A stretch of 61,464 nucleotides of DNA from an uncultured Anaerolineae bacterium (GTDB lineage Bacteria; Chloroflexota; Anaerolineae; Promineifilales; Promineifilaceae): positions 1-61,464 of the forward strand of contig CALEAD010000031.1 of NCBI GenBank assembly GCA_937943625.1, given 5' to 3'. Positions 1 to 9,811 of this stretch are shown here, piece after piece. Made by a program: the position numbers and the translations under genes. A model generated the notes under the pieces. The model searched no databases and was not told the DNA's origin. It saw only the letters and a list, made by a program, of their open reading frames with translations. Positions within the stretch are counted from its first letter, which is position 1, and each line of letters starts with the position of its first letter.

Positions 1-140
1 AGATGGTGATGCCAGGGGACAACGTGAACCTGATCGTAGAGCTGATCACACCGGTGGCGTTGGAAGAAGGGCAGCGCTTTGCAATTCGCGAAGGTGGTCT
101 GACCGTGGGTGCTGGGGTTATTACCAAAATCCTGGCCTAA
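1..140 (+). CDS. tuf: Elongation factor Tu, C-terminal end (partial at window edge)
   Basis: The frame is open from the window edge (first full codon at 3) to TAA at 138-140 and gives the last 45 residues of EF-Tu domain 3, with [14 protein letters not shown] and GAGVITKI as landmarks. EF-Tu is the GTPase that delivers aminoacyl-tRNA to the ribosome. Its position 45 bp before rpsJ matches the common str-S10 junction, so rpsL, rpsG and fusA probably lie upstream. The GTPase domain is outside the window. Confidence 0.96.
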   Translation, partial: MVMPGDNVNLIVELITPVALEEGQRFAIREGGLTVGAGVITKILA

Positions 141-185
141 ACCAAAGCATTGTTTTTGCGCAGTGCTTTCTTTCCTGAGGGAATT

Positions 186-494
186 ATGGCAAAACAAAAA
201 ATTCGTATTCGTTTGAAGGCTTACGATCACCGGGTTCTTGATCAGTCAGCGAAGCGCATTGTTGGTACGGCCGAACGCACTGGTGCGCAGGTTATTGGTC
301 CTGTGCCGTTGCCTACACGTGTGGAGCGGTTTACGGTGCGTCGCAGTACCTTCATTGACAAAGACTCTCATGAGCACTTTGAGATTCGCACGCACAAGCG
401 TCTCATTGATGTGATTAACCCCGATTCTAAAACGATTGATACGCTAATGCGACTCAATTTACCCGCTGGCGTAGATATTGAAATTTCAATTTAA
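186..494 (+). CDS. rpsJ: 30S ribosomal protein S10
   Basis: 102 residues, the usual length for S10. Landmarks are [14 protein letters not shown] near the start and [12 protein letters not shown] in the second half. ATG 186 is preferred over an upstream in-frame start at 150 because GAGGG lies about six bases upstream and the protein then begins MAKQKIRI as in homologues. S10 is part of the 30S head and, with NusB, of antitermination complexes. First gene of the S10 cluster. Confidence 0.97.
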   Translation: MAKQKIRIRLKAYDHRVLDQSAKRIVGTAERTGAQVIGPVPLPTRVERFTVRRSTFIDKDSHEHFEIRTHKRLIDVINPDSKTIDTLMRLNLPAGVDIEISI

Positions 495-546
495 GTGGTA
501 AGGATGATGCAGCTTGAGCCTGGTGGCTGACAGTCCTGGGAGGTAA

Positions 547-1221
547 ATGGTGAAAGGATTACTAGGCACAAAATTGGGAATGAGCCAGATTTTTGATGAT
601 TCCGGGAATGTGACCCCGGTTACCATCATCCAGGCTGGCCCGTGTTTTGTGACACAAGTGAAAACAAAAGAGACCGATGGCTATGAAGCTGTTCAGGTCG
701 GCTATGGCGAAGTAAAAGAGAAAAGGCTGACACAGGGGCAAAGAGGCCACCTGGGTCTGCTCAAGTCTGGTAAGAATCGCCCTGACCGTAAGAAGGTGAG
801 CGGAGCTGCCCGTCCCTTGCGCTACCTGCGCGAATTCCGCACAAAGAATGCACGGGAGTACGAAGTGGGTCAGGCCATTACGGTGGAACAGTTTCAGGTA
901 GGTGATCACGTTGACGTGACCGGTAAGACCAAGGGTCGGGGCTTTGCAGGGACGGTAAAGCGTTACGGCTTTGCCGGTGGTGTGAAGACGCATGGCCAGT
1001 CCGATCGCTGGCGTGCCACAGGGTCTATTGGCGCCGCATCGGGTACAGGGCATGTGTTTAAGGGTAAGCGCATGCCCGGTCACTATGGTGATGAGCGTTA
1101 TACCGCACAGAATTTGGAAATTGTGCGTGTGGATGTTGAAAAGAATTTGCTCGCTGTGAAGGGTGCAGTTCCTGGGGCAAAAGGTGGCCTGTTGATTATT
1201 CGCGAGGCTGCAAAGAGCTAG
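547..1221 (+). CDS. rplC: 50S ribosomal protein L3
   Basis: 224 residues, slightly longer than the usual 205-215. It starts [14 protein letters not shown] and carries the family signature in the tip loop ([19 protein letters not shown]). L3 is an early 23S rRNA assembly protein near the peptidyl transferase centre. GGGAGG ends only three bases before ATG 547, so the next codon, GTG 550, could be the true start with better spacing. It is followed 13 bp later by rplD. Confidence 0.97.
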   Translation: MVKGLLGTKLGMSQIFDDSGNVTPVTIIQAGPCFVTQVKTKETDGYEAVQVGYGEVKEKRLTQGQRGHLGLLKSGKNRPDRKKVSGAARPLRYLREFRTKNAREYEVGQAITVEQFQVGDHVDVTGKTKGRGFAGTVKRYGFAGGVKTHGQSDRWRATGSIGAASGTGHVFKGKRMPGHYGDERYTAQNLEIVRVDVEKNLLAVKGAVPGAKGGLLIIREAAKS

Positions 1222-1234
1222 CGGAGGTGTTGTG

Positions 1235-1885
1235 ATGAAAGTACCAGTTTACAACATGGCTGGCCAGGAAGTAAGTAGCGTTGTCCTTCCGGCCAGCATC
1301 TTTGAAGCAGATGTGAACCGTGACCTGATGCATCAGGCGCTGGTGCGTCAGTTGGCAAATGCGCGTCTTGGCACGCACAAAGTGAAAGGACGTTCCGAAG
1401 TGAGCCGGACAACGGCGAAGATGTACCGCCAAAAAGGAACGGGCAGGGCGCGTCATGGCAGCCGCAAAGCGCCTATTTTTGTGGGTGGTGGTGTATCGCA
1501 TGGACCGCAGCCTCGCAAGTATACGAAGCGAATGCCACGTAAAATGCGACGTGCGGCTTTGCGTTCGGCTTTGAGCGTGAAGGCCAGTGCCGGTAGCATC
1601 ATTGTGCTGGATGAGATCCGCATGGATGCTCCGAAGACGAAGGAGTTTGCGCGTTTGCTGCAGTGGGTTATCGCGGGCGAGAGTGCGCTGGTGCTTTTGC
1701 CAGGACGTGACGAGAATGTAGAGAAGTCGGCGCGCAATTTGCGCAATGTGAAGGCGCTCCATGCCAATTATCTCAATATTCGGGATCTGCTTGGTTATAG
1801 CAAAATTGTGATGCCTCTGGCCGCTCTGCAAGTAATTGATGGCTTTCTTAACGTCGGTGAAGAAGAGGCTGAAGAGGAGGCATAA
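1235..1885 (+). CDS. rplD: 50S ribosomal protein L4
   Basis: 216 residues. The extended loop that lines the exit tunnel is clear (KGTGRARHGSRKAPIFVGGG, about residues 67-86). ATG 1235 follows GGAGG at seven bases; a GTG directly before it gives one more residue. The C-terminus is an acidic tail (EEEAEEEA) not typical of short L4s. In E. coli L4 represses its own operon; I see no obvious leader structure here. rplW begins three bases after the stop. Confidence 0.97.
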   Translation: MKVPVYNMAGQEVSSVVLPASIFEADVNRDLMHQALVRQLANARLGTHKVKGRSEVSRTTAKMYRQKGTGRARHGSRKAPIFVGGGVSHGPQPRKYTKRMPRKMRRAALRSALSVKASAGSIIVLDEIRMDAPKTKEFARLLQWVIAGESALVLLPGRDENVEKSARNLRNVKALHANYLNIRDLLGYSKIVMPLAALQVIDGFLNVGEEEAEEEA

Positions 1886-1888
1886 GCA

Positions 1889-2182
1889 ATGCATTGGCGT
1901 GAAATTATTCGCCGGCCGGTTGTGACGGAAAAAAGCAACTTTATGGCTGGTGAACTGAATCAGTATACGTTCGTGGTGGACTCGCGTGCGAATAAGGTGC
2001 AGATTAAGCAGGCGATTGAACTGGCGTGGCCGGAAGTAAGTGTGCAAAAAGTGCGTGTTTCAAATATGCCGGCAAAACGTGCACGCCGCTGGCGCCGGGT
2101 TACCGTGCGCAAGCCGGGTTGGAAAAAAGCGGTTGTAACTCTTGCCCCCGGTAACAGCATTGATTTGTTTGAGGGTGTTTAA
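1889..2182 (+). CDS. rplW: 50S ribosomal protein L23
   Basis: 97 residues, normal for L23. It has the conserved start IIRRPVVTEKS and the NKVQIKQAIE helix. L23 sits at the tunnel exit and is the docking point for trigger factor and SRP. The start is three bases after rplD, consistent with translational coupling. The following 90 bp gap to rplB is one of the larger ones in the cluster and shows no clear hairpin. Confidence 0.97.
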   Translation: MHWREIIRRPVVTEKSNFMAGELNQYTFVVDSRANKVQIKQAIELAWPEVSVQKVRVSNMPAKRARRWRRVTVRKPGWKKAVVTLAPGNSIDLFEGV

Positions 2183-2272
2183 TCCGTTTTTTGAGCAGGG
2201 ATGAGGCTTTTTGGTTTGTGAGGTTACGTTCTCACTGATTGTGAAGCTGAGTATCCGTCTCTGGAGGTTGTC

Positions 2273-3112
2273 ATGCCGATTAAAGTATTTAAACCGACTT
2301 CCCCTGGTCGTCGAGATATGAGCGGCCAGACGTTTGAGGAAGTGACGCGCTCGACGCCTGAACGAGGGTTGACGAGTGGTTTGCGTAAAAGCGGTGGGCG
2401 CAATTTTCGTGGTAAGGTTACCGTGCGTCATCGCGGCGGTGGTCACAAGCGGCGCTATCGCCAGATTGATTTTAAGCGCGATAAGTTTGGCGTTCCGGCG
2501 CGAGTAGATTCTATTGAGTACGATCCGAATCGCTCGGCGCGCATTGCCCTGCTGTTTTATGCGGATGGAGAGAAGCGGTATATTATTGCGCCGCTTGGTT
2601 TGCGTGTTGGGGATAAGTTGATGAGTGGCCCAACGGCCGAAATTCGCCCCGGCAATGCGCTGCCATTAAACAACATCCCGCTGGGCACACAGATACACAA
2701 TATTGAACTTCAGGAAGGGCGCGGTGGCCAATTAGTTCGCTCTGCCGGTACATCGGCACAGCTGTTGGCAAAAGATCACCCGCTCTACGTAACTCTGCGC
2801 CTGCCATCTGGAGAAGAGCGGTATGTGCCAAAGAATTGCCTGGCGACGATTGGTCAGGTAGGCAATGTGGAGCACGGCAATGTGAAGCTAGGTAAGGCAG
2901 GGCGTAAGCGCCATTTGGGCATACGTCCGACGGTGCGTGGCTCGGCGATGAACCCGAACGACCACCCGCATGGGGGTGGCGAGGGACGTTCGCCAATTGG
3001 TATGGCTGGGCCGAAGACCCCGTGGGGGCAGCCAGCCCAGGGGAGACGGACACGCCGCAACAAGCGGACGGACAAGTACATTTTCCGTCGCCGTTCTAAT
3101 AAGCGTCGTTAA
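2273..3112 (+). CDS. rplB: 50S ribosomal protein L2
   Basis: 279 residues, full length. The family signature near the C-terminus ([14 protein letters not shown]) includes the conserved His implicated near the peptidyl transferase centre, and the [10 protein letters not shown] motif lies near residue 60. GGAGG lies seven bases before ATG. The basic C-terminal tail is typical. rpsS follows after 11 bp. Confidence 0.98.
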   Translation: MPIKVFKPTSPGRRDMSGQTFEEVTRSTPERGLTSGLRKSGGRNFRGKVTVRHRGGGHKRRYRQIDFKRDKFGVPARVDSIEYDPNRSARIALLFYADGEKRYIIAPLGLRVGDKLMSGPTAEIRPGNALPLNNIPLGTQIHNIELQEGRGGQLVRSAGTSAQLLAKDHPLYVTLRLPSGEERYVPKNCLATIGQVGNVEHGNVKLGKAGRKRHLGIRPTVRGSAMNPNDHPHGGGEGRSPIGMAGPKTPWGQPAQGRRTRRNKRTDKYIFRRRSNKRR

Positions 3113-3123
3113 GAGGTGAGGAT

Positions 3124-3402
3124 ATGTCTCGTTCACTAAAGAAAGGGCCTTACATTAGCCCAAAACTTTTGCGAAAAGTTGAAAAATTGAATGAAGCAAA
3201 GCAGCGTCAGGTTATTCGTACCTGGTCGCGCGCAAGCACGATTTTTCCGCAGATGGTGGGACACACGATTGCTGTTTACGATGGACGGCGTCATGTTCCC
3301 ATCTATGTCACGGAAAATATGGTCGGACATAAGTTGGGCGAATTTGCCCCAACGCGCACGTTTCGTGGGCACGTGAAAACTGAAAAGAAGGGGCGGCGGT
3401 AA
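3124..3402 (+). CDS. rpsS: 30S ribosomal protein S19
   Basis: 92 residues. It starts [11 protein letters not shown] and contains the S19 signature block ([20 protein letters not shown]). S19 binds with S13 in the 30S head, contacting the A-site side of tRNA. The start has GAGGTGAGG just upstream. It is followed after two bases by rplV, so the two are probably translationally coupled. Confidence 0.98.
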   Translation: MSRSLKKGPYISPKLLRKVEKLNEAKQRQVIRTWSRASTIFPQMVGHTIAVYDGRRHVPIYVTENMVGHKLGEFAPTRTFRGHVKTEKKGRR

Positions 3403-3404
3403 TT

Positions 3405-3776
3405 ATGGCTGAGGTATTTGAAGTTAGAGCTGTAGCGAAGCATATTCCGATCTCAACCCAGAAGGTTCGCCTCGTCGTTAATGCAGTGCGCGGGTTGGGG
3501 GCGAGTGAGGCGCTGGACCGGCTGCGCTTTATGCCCCATCGTTCGGCAGAACCGGTATTTAAGCTGATTCAATCGGCCGTGGCGAATGCGGAAGAGAATT
3601 TTGGGCTGGAGATTGATGAGTTGGTTGTGCACCGTATTTATGCGGACGAGGGGCCGCGTCATCGCAAGGCTCCTTATGGTGGGCGCTTTGCCGGGCGCGG
3701 CCGTTTTCGGCCGATTATGCGCCGCTCTTCACATATTACCGTCGTGTTGGCGGAGCGTGAGATTTCAGAAGAGTAG
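3405..3776 (+). CDS. rplV: 50S ribosomal protein L22
   Basis: 123 residues. L22 features are ISTQKVRLVVNAVRG near the N-terminus and the C-terminal strand SSHITVVL. The long beta hairpin that reaches the exit tunnel constriction is rich in Gly and Arg here (GGRFAGRGRFRPIMRR). The start is two bases after rpsS with the SD inside the end of rpsS. Confidence 0.97.
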   Translation: MAEVFEVRAVAKHIPISTQKVRLVVNAVRGLGASEALDRLRFMPHRSAEPVFKLIQSAVANAEENFGLEIDELVVHRIYADEGPRHRKAPYGGRFAGRGRFRPIMRRSSHITVVLAEREISEE

Positions 3777-3817
3777 TAACGGCAATGTGGCATGAGTGCT
3801 GATGTGGAGGATGCTAA

Positions 3818-4486
3818 GTGGGACGTAAAGTACATCCAGTAGGGTTCCGTTTGAAGGCGTTTCGTGATTGGAACACACGTTGGTTCGCGGAAGGTGAACA
3901 GTATCGCGAGCTGCTGCGGGAAGATTTTGCGATTCGCAAGATGGTTGAGAAAGAGCTGGCTGCAGCAGGTGTTGCGGGCTTGCAGATTGAACGGGCAGCG
4001 CCAAACCAGGTGACAGTGACGATTCATACCGCGCGCCCAGGGATTGTGATTGGGCGTAAGGGAGCCTCGGTGAAGGACCTGCGCGTTAAGTTGCGTTCTT
4101 TAACCGATAAAGCGGTGAAGGTTGAGGTGGAAGAAGTGCCACAACCGGAGGCGAACGCAAAGCTGATTGCCGAAAATATCGCCGGTCAGCTGGAGCGGCG
4201 CATTTCGCACAGCCGGGCGATGAAGCGCGCCGCCCAGCAGGCGATGCGCCAGGGCGCAGAAGGAGTGCGTATTGAGGTGGGCGGCCGTTTGGGTGGCTCG
4301 GAAATGGCACGTAAGGAAAAAATTTGGGACGGCCGTGTCCCGCGTAACACCCTGCGTGCTGACCTGGACTATGGAACGGCCGAGGCGCTGACAACCTTTG
4401 GCATGATTGGCATCAAAGTTTGGGTCTACCGGGGAGAAATCCTGCCGCAAAAGGTTGAAGCAACCGACGTGTACATTAGTGAGTAG
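3818..4486 (+). CDS. rpsC: 30S ribosomal protein S3 (GTG start)
   Basis: 222 residues beginning MGRKVHPVGFRLK, so GTG 3818 is the start; GTGGAGG ends seven bases upstream. The type 2 KH domain has its GxxG loop in IVIGRKGASV, and the C-terminal domain has the EGVRIEVGGRLGG signature. S3 shapes the mRNA entry channel. The non-ATG start is one of three in this translation operon. Confidence 0.97.
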   Translation: MGRKVHPVGFRLKAFRDWNTRWFAEGEQYRELLREDFAIRKMVEKELAAAGVAGLQIERAAPNQVTVTIHTARPGIVIGRKGASVKDLRVKLRSLTDKAVKVEVEEVPQPEANAKLIAENIAGQLERRISHSRAMKRAAQQAMRQGAEGVRIEVGGRLGGSEMARKEKIWDGRVPRNTLRADLDYGTAEALTTFGMIGIKVWVYRGEILPQKVEATDVYISE

Positions 4487-4503
4487 GGACTGGAGAGTAG
4501 ACC

Positions 4504-4920
4504 ATGTTAATGCCAAAACGGGTGAAATATCGCAAACAGTTCCGCGGGCGCATGAAAGGGCAGGCAAAGGGTGGCGTAGAGCTGCAGCATGGCGAGTATG
4601 GCTTGCAGGCTCTGGAGCCTGGCTGGATTACCAGCCGCCAGATCGAAGCAGTGCGCCGCGCGATGGTGCGTAAAATGCGTCGTAGGGGAAAGTATTGGAT
4701 TCGCATTTTCCCGGATAAACCGGTGACGGCCAAACCCGCCGAAACACGCATGGGTAAGGGGAAAGGTTCTGTAGATCACTGGGTGGCGGTTGTGAAACCG
4801 GGGCGCATTATGTTCGAAATAGCGGGTGTTCCCGAAGATGTGGCGCGCGAAGCGTTAGACCTGGGCAAGTACAAGCTGCCCATTCGCACGCAGATCATCT
4901 CGCGGGAGGAGGCGCTGTAA
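4504..4920 (+). CDS. rplP: 50S ribosomal protein L16
   Basis: 138 residues, the usual length. It starts [19 protein letters not shown] and has the GMGKGKG-type loop ([14 protein letters not shown]) that contacts the A-site tRNA elbow region. The stop TAA shares its last A with the ATG of rpmC (TAATG), a sign of translational coupling. Confidence 0.98.
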   Translation: MLMPKRVKYRKQFRGRMKGQAKGGVELQHGEYGLQALEPGWITSRQIEAVRRAMVRKMRRRGKYWIRIFPDKPVTAKPAETRMGKGKGSVDHWVAVVKPGRIMFEIAGVPEDVAREALDLGKYKLPIRTQIISREEAL

Positions 4921-5348
4921 TGTTAAACATTGTGGAATTGCGAGAGATGAGCGGCGACCGCCTGCGCGAAATGCTGGAAAACGCGCGCGAGGAGATGTTC
5001 AACCTGCGCTTTCAGCGCGCCTCGGCGCGCCTGGAGAACTACGCGCGCCTGCGTCAGGTGCGGCGCGAGATCGCTCAGCTAGAAACTGTGCTGCATGCGC
5101 GGCAGCTGGCGAAAGAGGCTGCGGCGCAGGAGCCGGAAATTGCCCAGGCGCTGGCTGGTAAAGAGTGGAAAGCAACGGCGCGCTTCCAATATGAAGATAG
5201 CGCCTGGCATGTCCGCTTCACCGATAAGGAAGATAACGACATTGCCACGGCAGTGGTGAATTTGAACCGGAAACGGCCGCGCGGACGCAAGCAGCGACTC
5301 CTGAAAGAGCCCCCCCGCTTGGTTGTGAAGCATGAGGTTCTAGGGTAG
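4920..5348 (+). CDS. rpmC: 50S ribosomal protein L29 with a long C-terminal extension
   Basis: 142 residues, about twice the usual 60-75. Residues 1-68 are a normal L29: [15 protein letters not shown], then [15 protein letters not shown], then a second helix. Residues about 71-142 form an extra part that is acidic then basic ([29 protein letters not shown]). The extension is in frame, and the gap to rpsQ is only seven bases, so it is genuinely coded. L29 sits beside L23 at the exit tunnel, where an added domain could contact nascent chains or targeting factors; this role is inference. Confidence 0.93.
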   Translation: MLNIVELREMSGDRLREMLENAREEMFNLRFQRASARLENYARLRQVRREIAQLETVLHARQLAKEAAAQEPEIAQALAGKEWKATARFQYEDSAWHVRFTDKEDNDIATAVVNLNRKRPRGRKQRLLKEPPRLVVKHEVLG

Positions 5349-5355
5349 GTGTGAG

Positions 5356-5607
5356 ATGAGAGAGCAGAGGAAACGTCTGATTGGCGTGGTGACCAGTGAC
5401 AAAATGGATAAAACCGTGGTCGTGGCCGTTACCACAACCAAACGTCACCCACGCTATGGCAAGGTTTTGCGGTTGGTGAAAAAGTACAAGGCGCATGATG
5501 AAGCAAATGCGTGTCAATTGGGTGACCGTGTGCAGATCATCGAGTCACAGCCGCTTAGCCGTCACAAGCGCTGGTCTGTGGTTTCGATCCTGGAGCGGGC
5601 GGAATAG
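5356..5607 (+). CDS. rpsQ: 30S ribosomal protein S17
   Basis: 83 residues, an OB-fold protein that binds 16S rRNA early in assembly. Landmarks are [16 protein letters not shown] and the C-terminal [11 protein letters not shown]. Placed seven bases after rpmC and 18 before rplN, in standard order. Confidence 0.97.
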   Translation: MREQRKRLIGVVTSDKMDKTVVVAVTTTKRHPRYGKVLRLVKKYKAHDEANACQLGDRVQIIESQPLSRHKRWSVVSILERAE

Positions 5608-5625
5608 AGGTTAGGAGGTTGAGCA

Positions 5626-5997
5626 ATGATTCAGCGAGAAAGTCGGTTAACAGTGGCTGACAACTCTGGCGCCCGCGAACTCCTGGTGATTCAGGTGATG
5701 GGTGGGTCGAAGCGGCGTTACGGCCGTGTTGGGGACGTGGTGACTGCAACGGTAAAAAAGGCAACCCCGACATCGGGCGTAAAAAAAAGCGCCGTCGTTA
5801 AAGCGGTGATTGTGCGCACAACGAAAGAGTACAAGCGTGAGGATGGCAGCTACATTCGCTTCGATGACAATGCGGCCGTTATCCTCGGTACGGACGGGAA
5901 ATCCCCCGTGGGCACGCGCATTTTTGGTCCCGTAGCGCGCGAGCTGCGCGAAAAGGGATTCAGCCGCATCCTTTCGCTGGCCCCCGAAGTATTGTGA
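5626..5997 (+). CDS. rplN: 50S ribosomal protein L14
   Basis: 123 residues, one more than the common 122. It starts [16 protein letters not shown], with the basic [15 protein letters not shown] loop and [12 protein letters not shown]14 is part of an intersubunit bridge and the binding site for the silencing factor RsfS. AGGAGG lies seven bases upstream. Confidence 0.98.
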   Translation: MIQRESRLTVADNSGARELLVIQVMGGSKRRYGRVGDVVTATVKKATPTSGVKKSAVVKAVIVRTTKEYKREDGSYIRFDDNAAVILGTDGKSPVGTRIFGPVARELREKGFSRILSLAPEVL

Positions 5998-6016
5998 TGA
6001 GAAGGATGGATAGGTT

Positions 6017-6343
6017 ATGCGCATCAAAGTAGATGATGAAGTCGTGGTAATTGCGGGCAACGACAAAGGCGTGCGCGGCAAAGTGCTGCGTGTCATACCG
6101 CAGAAAAACCGCATTGTCGTCGCCGGCGTGAATGTGGTCAAAAAGCATCAACGCCCCCGGCCAACCGGCGGGCGAGGCGGACAGACTCAAGGCGGGATTA
6201 TTGAGTTTGAGGCCCCCATTGATGCTTCTAATGTAATGTTGATTGATCCCAAAACAGATGAGCCGACACGAGTGGGCGTGCGCCGTGATGAAAACGGCCG
6301 TCGCATTCGTTACGCCAAAAAAAGCAACACAGACCTCGATTAG
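6017..6343 (+). CDS. rplX: 50S ribosomal protein L24
   Basis: 108 residues. The N-terminal KOW motif is clear (VVIAGNDKGVRGKVLRV), followed by the EAPIDASNVML and PTRVGVRRDENG segments expected of L24, an assembly initiator of the large subunit. An 83 bp gap to rplE follows; it has no convincing terminator. Confidence 0.97.
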   Translation: MRIKVDDEVVVIAGNDKGVRGKVLRVIPQKNRIVVAGVNVVKKHQRPRPTGGRGGQTQGGIIEFEAPIDASNVMLIDPKTDEPTRVGVRRDENGRRIRYAKKSNTDLD

Positions 6344-6426
6344 GTCACTATTACCACTCGGAGTGAGCCAGGCTACCCTAGCGTAAACCCCACGTGCGTA
6401 GCCTGCCACTTGACTCGGAGGCAAAC

Positions 6427-6975
6427 ATGGCATTTAAGCCCTTAAAAGAAAAGTATAAAGAAGAAGTGGTTCCTGCATTGATGCAAGAATTTGCTTACAG
6501 CAGCATCATGCAAGTGCCCAAGATCACCAAAGTGGTAATCAACGTCGGCGTTGGTGAAGCCCTAGATAACGCCAAAGCAATAGACTTTGCCGTTAATGAC
6601 GTGATCGCCATCACCGGGCAGAAGCCCGTCATAACCAAAGCAAAGAAATCAATCGCCGGCTTCAAGCTACGCGAAGGACGCGCTATTGGCGTAAAAGTAA
6701 CGCTGCGTGGCGAGCGTATGTGGAGCTTCCTGACCAGGCTGATTCACATAGCGCTTCCCCGTACCCGTGACTTTCAGGGGATTTCCCCAGATTCTTTTGA
6801 CGGGCGCGGCAATTACACGCTAGGCCTACGCGAACAGCTGATCTTCCCCGAAATTGATTACGACAAGATTGACAAGATTCGTGGCCTGGAAGTCAGCATC
6901 GTGACCACCGCCAAAACAGACGAAGAAAGTCGGCGCATGTTAAGTCTGCTTGACATGCCATTCTGGCAGAACTAA
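6427..6975 (+). CDS. rplE: 50S ribosomal protein L5
   Basis: 182 residues. I chose ATG 6427 ([18 protein letters not shown]) because GGAG lies about six bases upstream and the length then fits the family; an in-frame ATG at 6394 lies in the non-conserved gap. Landmarks are [27 protein letters not shown] and [16 protein letters not shown]5 binds 5S rRNA and forms a bridge to S13. Confidence 0.97.
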   Translation: MAFKPLKEKYKEEVVPALMQEFAYSSIMQVPKITKVVINVGVGEALDNAKAIDFAVNDVIAITGQKPVITKAKKSIAGFKLREGRAIGVKVTLRGERMWSFLTRLIHIALPRTRDFQGISPDSFDGRGNYTLGLREQLIFPEIDYDKIDKIRGLEVSIVTTAKTDEESRRMLSLLDMPFWQN

Positions 6976-7010
6976 GGTGAAAAACGCCTGGTTGGATGGA
7001 GAGAATCTAA

Positions 7011-7193
7011 ATGGCAAAAAAATCTATGATCGCGCGCGAAAATAATCGCAAATACCGCGTTCGCGTCCGGAACCGTTGTACCCTTTGTGGCCGTCCCCGC
7101 GGCTACATACGGCGTTTTGGCCTTTGTCGTATCTGCTTCCGCGAGCAGGCCCTCAAGGGAAACATCCCTGGCGTCGTCAAATCTAGTTGGTAG
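7011..7193 (+). CDS. rpsN: 30S ribosomal protein S14, zinc-binding type Z
   Basis: 60 residues, the short zinc form. The zinc ribbon cysteines are Cys23, Cys26, Cys39 and Cys42 (CTLC...CRIC). The segment [15 protein letters not shown] is diagnostic. Type Z S14 does not need a second, zinc-free paralogue, and none is present here. Confidence 0.97.
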   Translation: MAKKSMIARENNRKYRVRVRNRCTLCGRPRGYIRRFGLCRICFREQALKGNIPGVVKSSW

Positions 7194-7207
7194 GATAAGG
7201 TGTCATT

Positions 7208-7615
7208 ATGTCAATGAGTGATCCAATTGCCGATATGCTTACCCGCGTGCGAAACGCGCTACAGCGGCAGCACCCCTCCGTTTCCATGCCTCATTCCAAA
7301 ATGAAGGAAGCGTTGGCACAAGTTTTGCTGGACGAGGGCTACATCGAAGGCTACGAAGTTATTCCCGGAAAACCGCGTGCGGCGCTGCAACTCAAGCTCA
7401 AATATGTAGGTGGTCGCCGCGAGCGCCGCTCCGTGATCACCGGTTTAGAGCGTGTCAGCAGGCCTGGTCGGCGCATTTACGTGGGTAAAGATGAAATCCC
7501 CTGGGTCCTGAGCGGCATGGGTATTGCCGTTGTCACCACTTCCAAGGGGCTGATGACAGGACAGAAAGCGCGCCAGCTTGGTATTGGTGGCGAACTGATC
7601 TGCAAAGTATGGTAA
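7208..7615 (+). CDS. rpsH: 30S ribosomal protein S8
   Basis: 135 residues. It starts [17 protein letters not shown]; the second ATG (7214) is an equally possible start. The C-terminal signature STSKGLMT-type block reads [21 protein letters not shown]8 organises the 16S central domain and in E. coli is the spc operon repressor. rplF starts within about 14 bases of the stop. Confidence 0.97.
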   Translation: MSMSDPIADMLTRVRNALQRQHPSVSMPHSKMKEALAQVLLDEGYIEGYEVIPGKPRAALQLKLKYVGGRRERRSVITGLERVSRPGRRIYVGKDEIPWVLSGMGIAVVTTSKGLMTGQKARQLGIGGELICKVW

Positions 7616-7628
7616 TGTGAGGTGTGGC

Positions 7629-8171
7629 ATGTCACGAATTGGAAAAATGCCTATTTCGGTGCCAGGCGGTGTGTCAATTGAAATTAACGGAAACAGCGTC
7701 ACCGTGAAGGGGCCAAAAGGAACTCTGACACAGCGCTTTCCTGCGGGCATCACCTTTCAGCAAGAAGGTAACCTGTTGATGGTACAGCGCTCAAGCGATT
7801 CCCGTGAGCATAGAGCCGCACACGGTCTGACACGTGCCTTGCTAAACAACATGGTTGTGGGCGTTAGCAAAGGCTTCTCCAAAACATTGGAAATTGAAGG
7901 GGTAGGGTATCGTGCGGAAATGCAAGGCAGCACGCTTGTGCTCAACGTTGGCTATTCCCATCCCGTCTTTTTTGAGCCGCCACAGGGCATCCAGTATGCG
8001 GTTGAAAACCGCAACCGCACCATCGTTGTTTCGGGCATTGATAAACAGCTGATTGGTGAATTGGCGGCACAAATTCGCCGCACCAGACCCCCGGAACCCT
8101 ATAAAGGGAAGGGGATTCGTTACACGACGGAAGTGGTTCGCCGCAAAGCTGGCAAGACCGGCAAGGTATAA
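7629..8171 (+). CDS. rplF: 50S ribosomal protein L6
   Basis: 180 residues from ATG 7629 ([14 protein letters not shown]). A GTG 12 bases upstream is in frame but adds the unlikely prefix MRCG. The C-terminal signature ([16 protein letters not shown]) is present. L6 supports the sarcin-ricin loop region where translation GTPases bind. Confidence 0.97.
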   Translation: MSRIGKMPISVPGGVSIEINGNSVTVKGPKGTLTQRFPAGITFQQEGNLLMVQRSSDSREHRAAHGLTRALLNNMVVGVSKGFSKTLEIEGVGYRAEMQGSTLVLNVGYSHPVFFEPPQGIQYAVENRNRTIVVSGIDKQLIGELAAQIRRTRPPEPYKGKGIRYTTEVVRRKAGKTGKV

Positions 8172-8187
8172 TGAAGGGGGTTTGAGG

Positions 8188-8550
8188 ATGTCTGAAAAAT
8201 CGTTAAAAGCACGCAAACGCCGTCACCAGCGTATCCGCATGAAGATTTCCGGCACGCCGGCGCGGCCTCGCTTAAATGTATTCCGCAGCCTGGACAACAT
8301 CTATGCCCAGGTGATTGACGATGTTGCTGGCCATACGCTTGTTTCTGCTTCAACCATTGACCGTAAACTGGCAGATGCGCTCAGTGGCAAGACCAAGAAA
8401 GAGCAGGCAGCTTTGGTAGGCAAAGTGGTCGCTGAACGCGCCCTGGCCGCCGGCATTACCGAGGTGGTCTTTGATCGGGGTGGGTATTTGTATCACGGCC
8501 GTATCAAAGCCCTGGCCGATGGCGCTCGTGAAGGTGGCTTGAAGTTCTAA
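8188..8550 (+). CDS. rplR: 50S ribosomal protein L18
   Basis: 120 residues, normal length, from ATG 8188 with AAGGGGG seven bases upstream. Landmarks are [18 protein letters not shown] and the C-terminal [23 protein letters not shown]18 carries 5S rRNA into the large subunit with L5. A longer open frame from 8053 only reads through the end of rplF and is not used. Confidence 0.97.
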   Translation: MSEKSLKARKRRHQRIRMKISGTPARPRLNVFRSLDNIYAQVIDDVAGHTLVSASTIDRKLADALSGKTKKEQAALVGKVVAERALAAGITEVVFDRGGYLYHGRIKALADGAREGGLKF

Positions 8551-8570
8551 GTTAATAGGAGATAAATAGA

Positions 8571-9101
8571 ATGGGTCAAAGACGACAAAACTTTCGTGAC
8601 CAAGAGCGCACCGAATTTGACGAGCGCATCATTGACATTACGCGCGTGGCGAAAGTGATCAAGGGCGGTCGCCGGTTTGCCTTTCGCGTCACCGTTGTAG
8701 TCGGCGATAACAAAGGGCGCGTGGGCGTCGGCATTGGCAAAGCGCGTGCCGTACCTGATGCCATCCGCAAGGCGCTAGAAGCCGCGCGCAAAAACATGGA
8801 ACCGGTGGCCCTCATGGGCACAACCGTGCCCCATGAAGTGATAGGCGTACACGGCGCTGCGCGCGTCATGCTGAAGCCAGCCTCTCCCGGTACCGGCGTT
8901 ATTGCCGGTGGTGGCGTGCGCGCCGTTGTTGAAGCGGCTGGCTACAAGGACATTCTGTCCAAGTCGCTTGGCAGCTCCAACGTACTGAATGTGATGATGG
9001 CCACCATGGACGGCCTGCGCCGCATGAAGCGGGTGAAAGAAGTAGCTGCAGATCGCGGCAAAGAGATGGCCGAAGTCATGCCCTTTTGGAGTAGAGAGTG
9101 A
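8571..9101 (+). CDS. rpsE: 30S ribosomal protein S5
   Basis: 176 residues. The double-stranded RNA-binding-like N-terminal part reads [24 protein letters not shown], followed by [16 protein letters not shown]5 acts in mRNA helicase activity and decoding accuracy. The stop TGA overlaps the ATG of rpmD (TGATG). Confidence 0.97.
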   Translation: MGQRRQNFRDQERTEFDERIIDITRVAKVIKGGRRFAFRVTVVVGDNKGRVGVGIGKARAVPDAIRKALEAARKNMEPVALMGTTVPHEVIGVHGAARVMLKPASPGTGVIAGGGVRAVVEAAGYKDILSKSLGSSNVLNVMMATMDGLRRMKRVKEVAADRGKEMAEVMPFWSRE

Positions 9102-9283
9102 TGGCAAAGCTAAGAGTCACCTATCGGAAAAGCGCCATTGGCTATAACGTCAAGCAAAAAGCCACCATCAGGGCGCTGGGATTAAAGAAACTCAATCAAA
9201 CGGTGGAACACGAAGACACGCCTGCCGTGCGTGGTATGATTGCCAAAGTGCCCCACCTTGTTCATGTAGAAGAGGTAAATTAA
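9101..9283 (+). CDS. rpmD: 50S ribosomal protein L30
   Basis: 60 residues from ATG 9101, which overlaps the rpsE stop. Features are [24 protein letters not shown] and the closing [17 protein letters not shown] one codon earlier is possible. rplO starts two bases after the stop. Confidence 0.96.
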   Translation: MAKLRVTYRKSAIGYNVKQKATIRALGLKKLNQTVEHEDTPAVRGMIAKVPHLVHVEEVN

Positions 9284-9284
9284 C

Positions 9285-9737
9285 ATGAAACTACACGATC
9301 TGCGGCCAAGTGAAGGAGCAAAGAAAAAGCGCAAGCGAGTAGGTCGTGGTCCTGGTGCTGGTCAGGGTAAAACGGCCGGTCGTGGCACTAAGGGCCAGAA
9401 AGCGCGCAGCGGCGGTGCCAAAGGTGTCTACTTTGAGGGCGGTCAGCTCCCTCTGGCACGTCGTTTGCCCTACAAACGGGGCTTCACCAACATCCGCAAA
9501 ATCACCTACACTCCCGTCAATCTGAAGCATCTGGCCGAGTTTGACTTTGGTGAAGAAGCTGTTACGCCGGAATTGCTGGCAGCAATTGGCTTGATCAAGC
9601 GCGCGACGGACCCTGTGGTGATTTTAGGGGAGGGCGAACTTAGCGCCCCTCTGACCATCAAAGCCCACCGTTTTTCTACTTCAGCCAGGGAAAAAATCGA
9701 AGCGGCTGGTGGTACGATTGAGGTTCTTGCATTCTAA
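9285..9737 (+). CDS. rplO: 50S ribosomal protein L15
   Basis: 150 residues. It begins [20 protein letters not shown], has the glycine-rich [19 protein letters not shown] arm and ends in [10 protein letters not shown]15 is a late assembly protein of the 50S subunit. A 74 bp gap precedes secY. Confidence 0.97.
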   Translation: MKLHDLRPSEGAKKKRKRVGRGPGAGQGKTAGRGTKGQKARSGGAKGVYFEGGQLPLARRLPYKRGFTNIRKITYTPVNLKHLAEFDFGEEAVTPELLAAIGLIKRATDPVVILGEGELSAPLTIKAHRFSTSAREKIEAAGGTIEVLAF

Positions 9738-9811
9738 ACAATACCGTCGGGCATCATGTGTGCAGACATGGCCTCTGCACACACTTTGTCTGATTTTGGA
9801 GTAAATGGATT

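Noticed and set aside
1196..2047. Minus-strand 283-residue open frame across rplD and rplW
   Set aside because: Antisense to two conserved ribosomal protein genes with no domain of its own.
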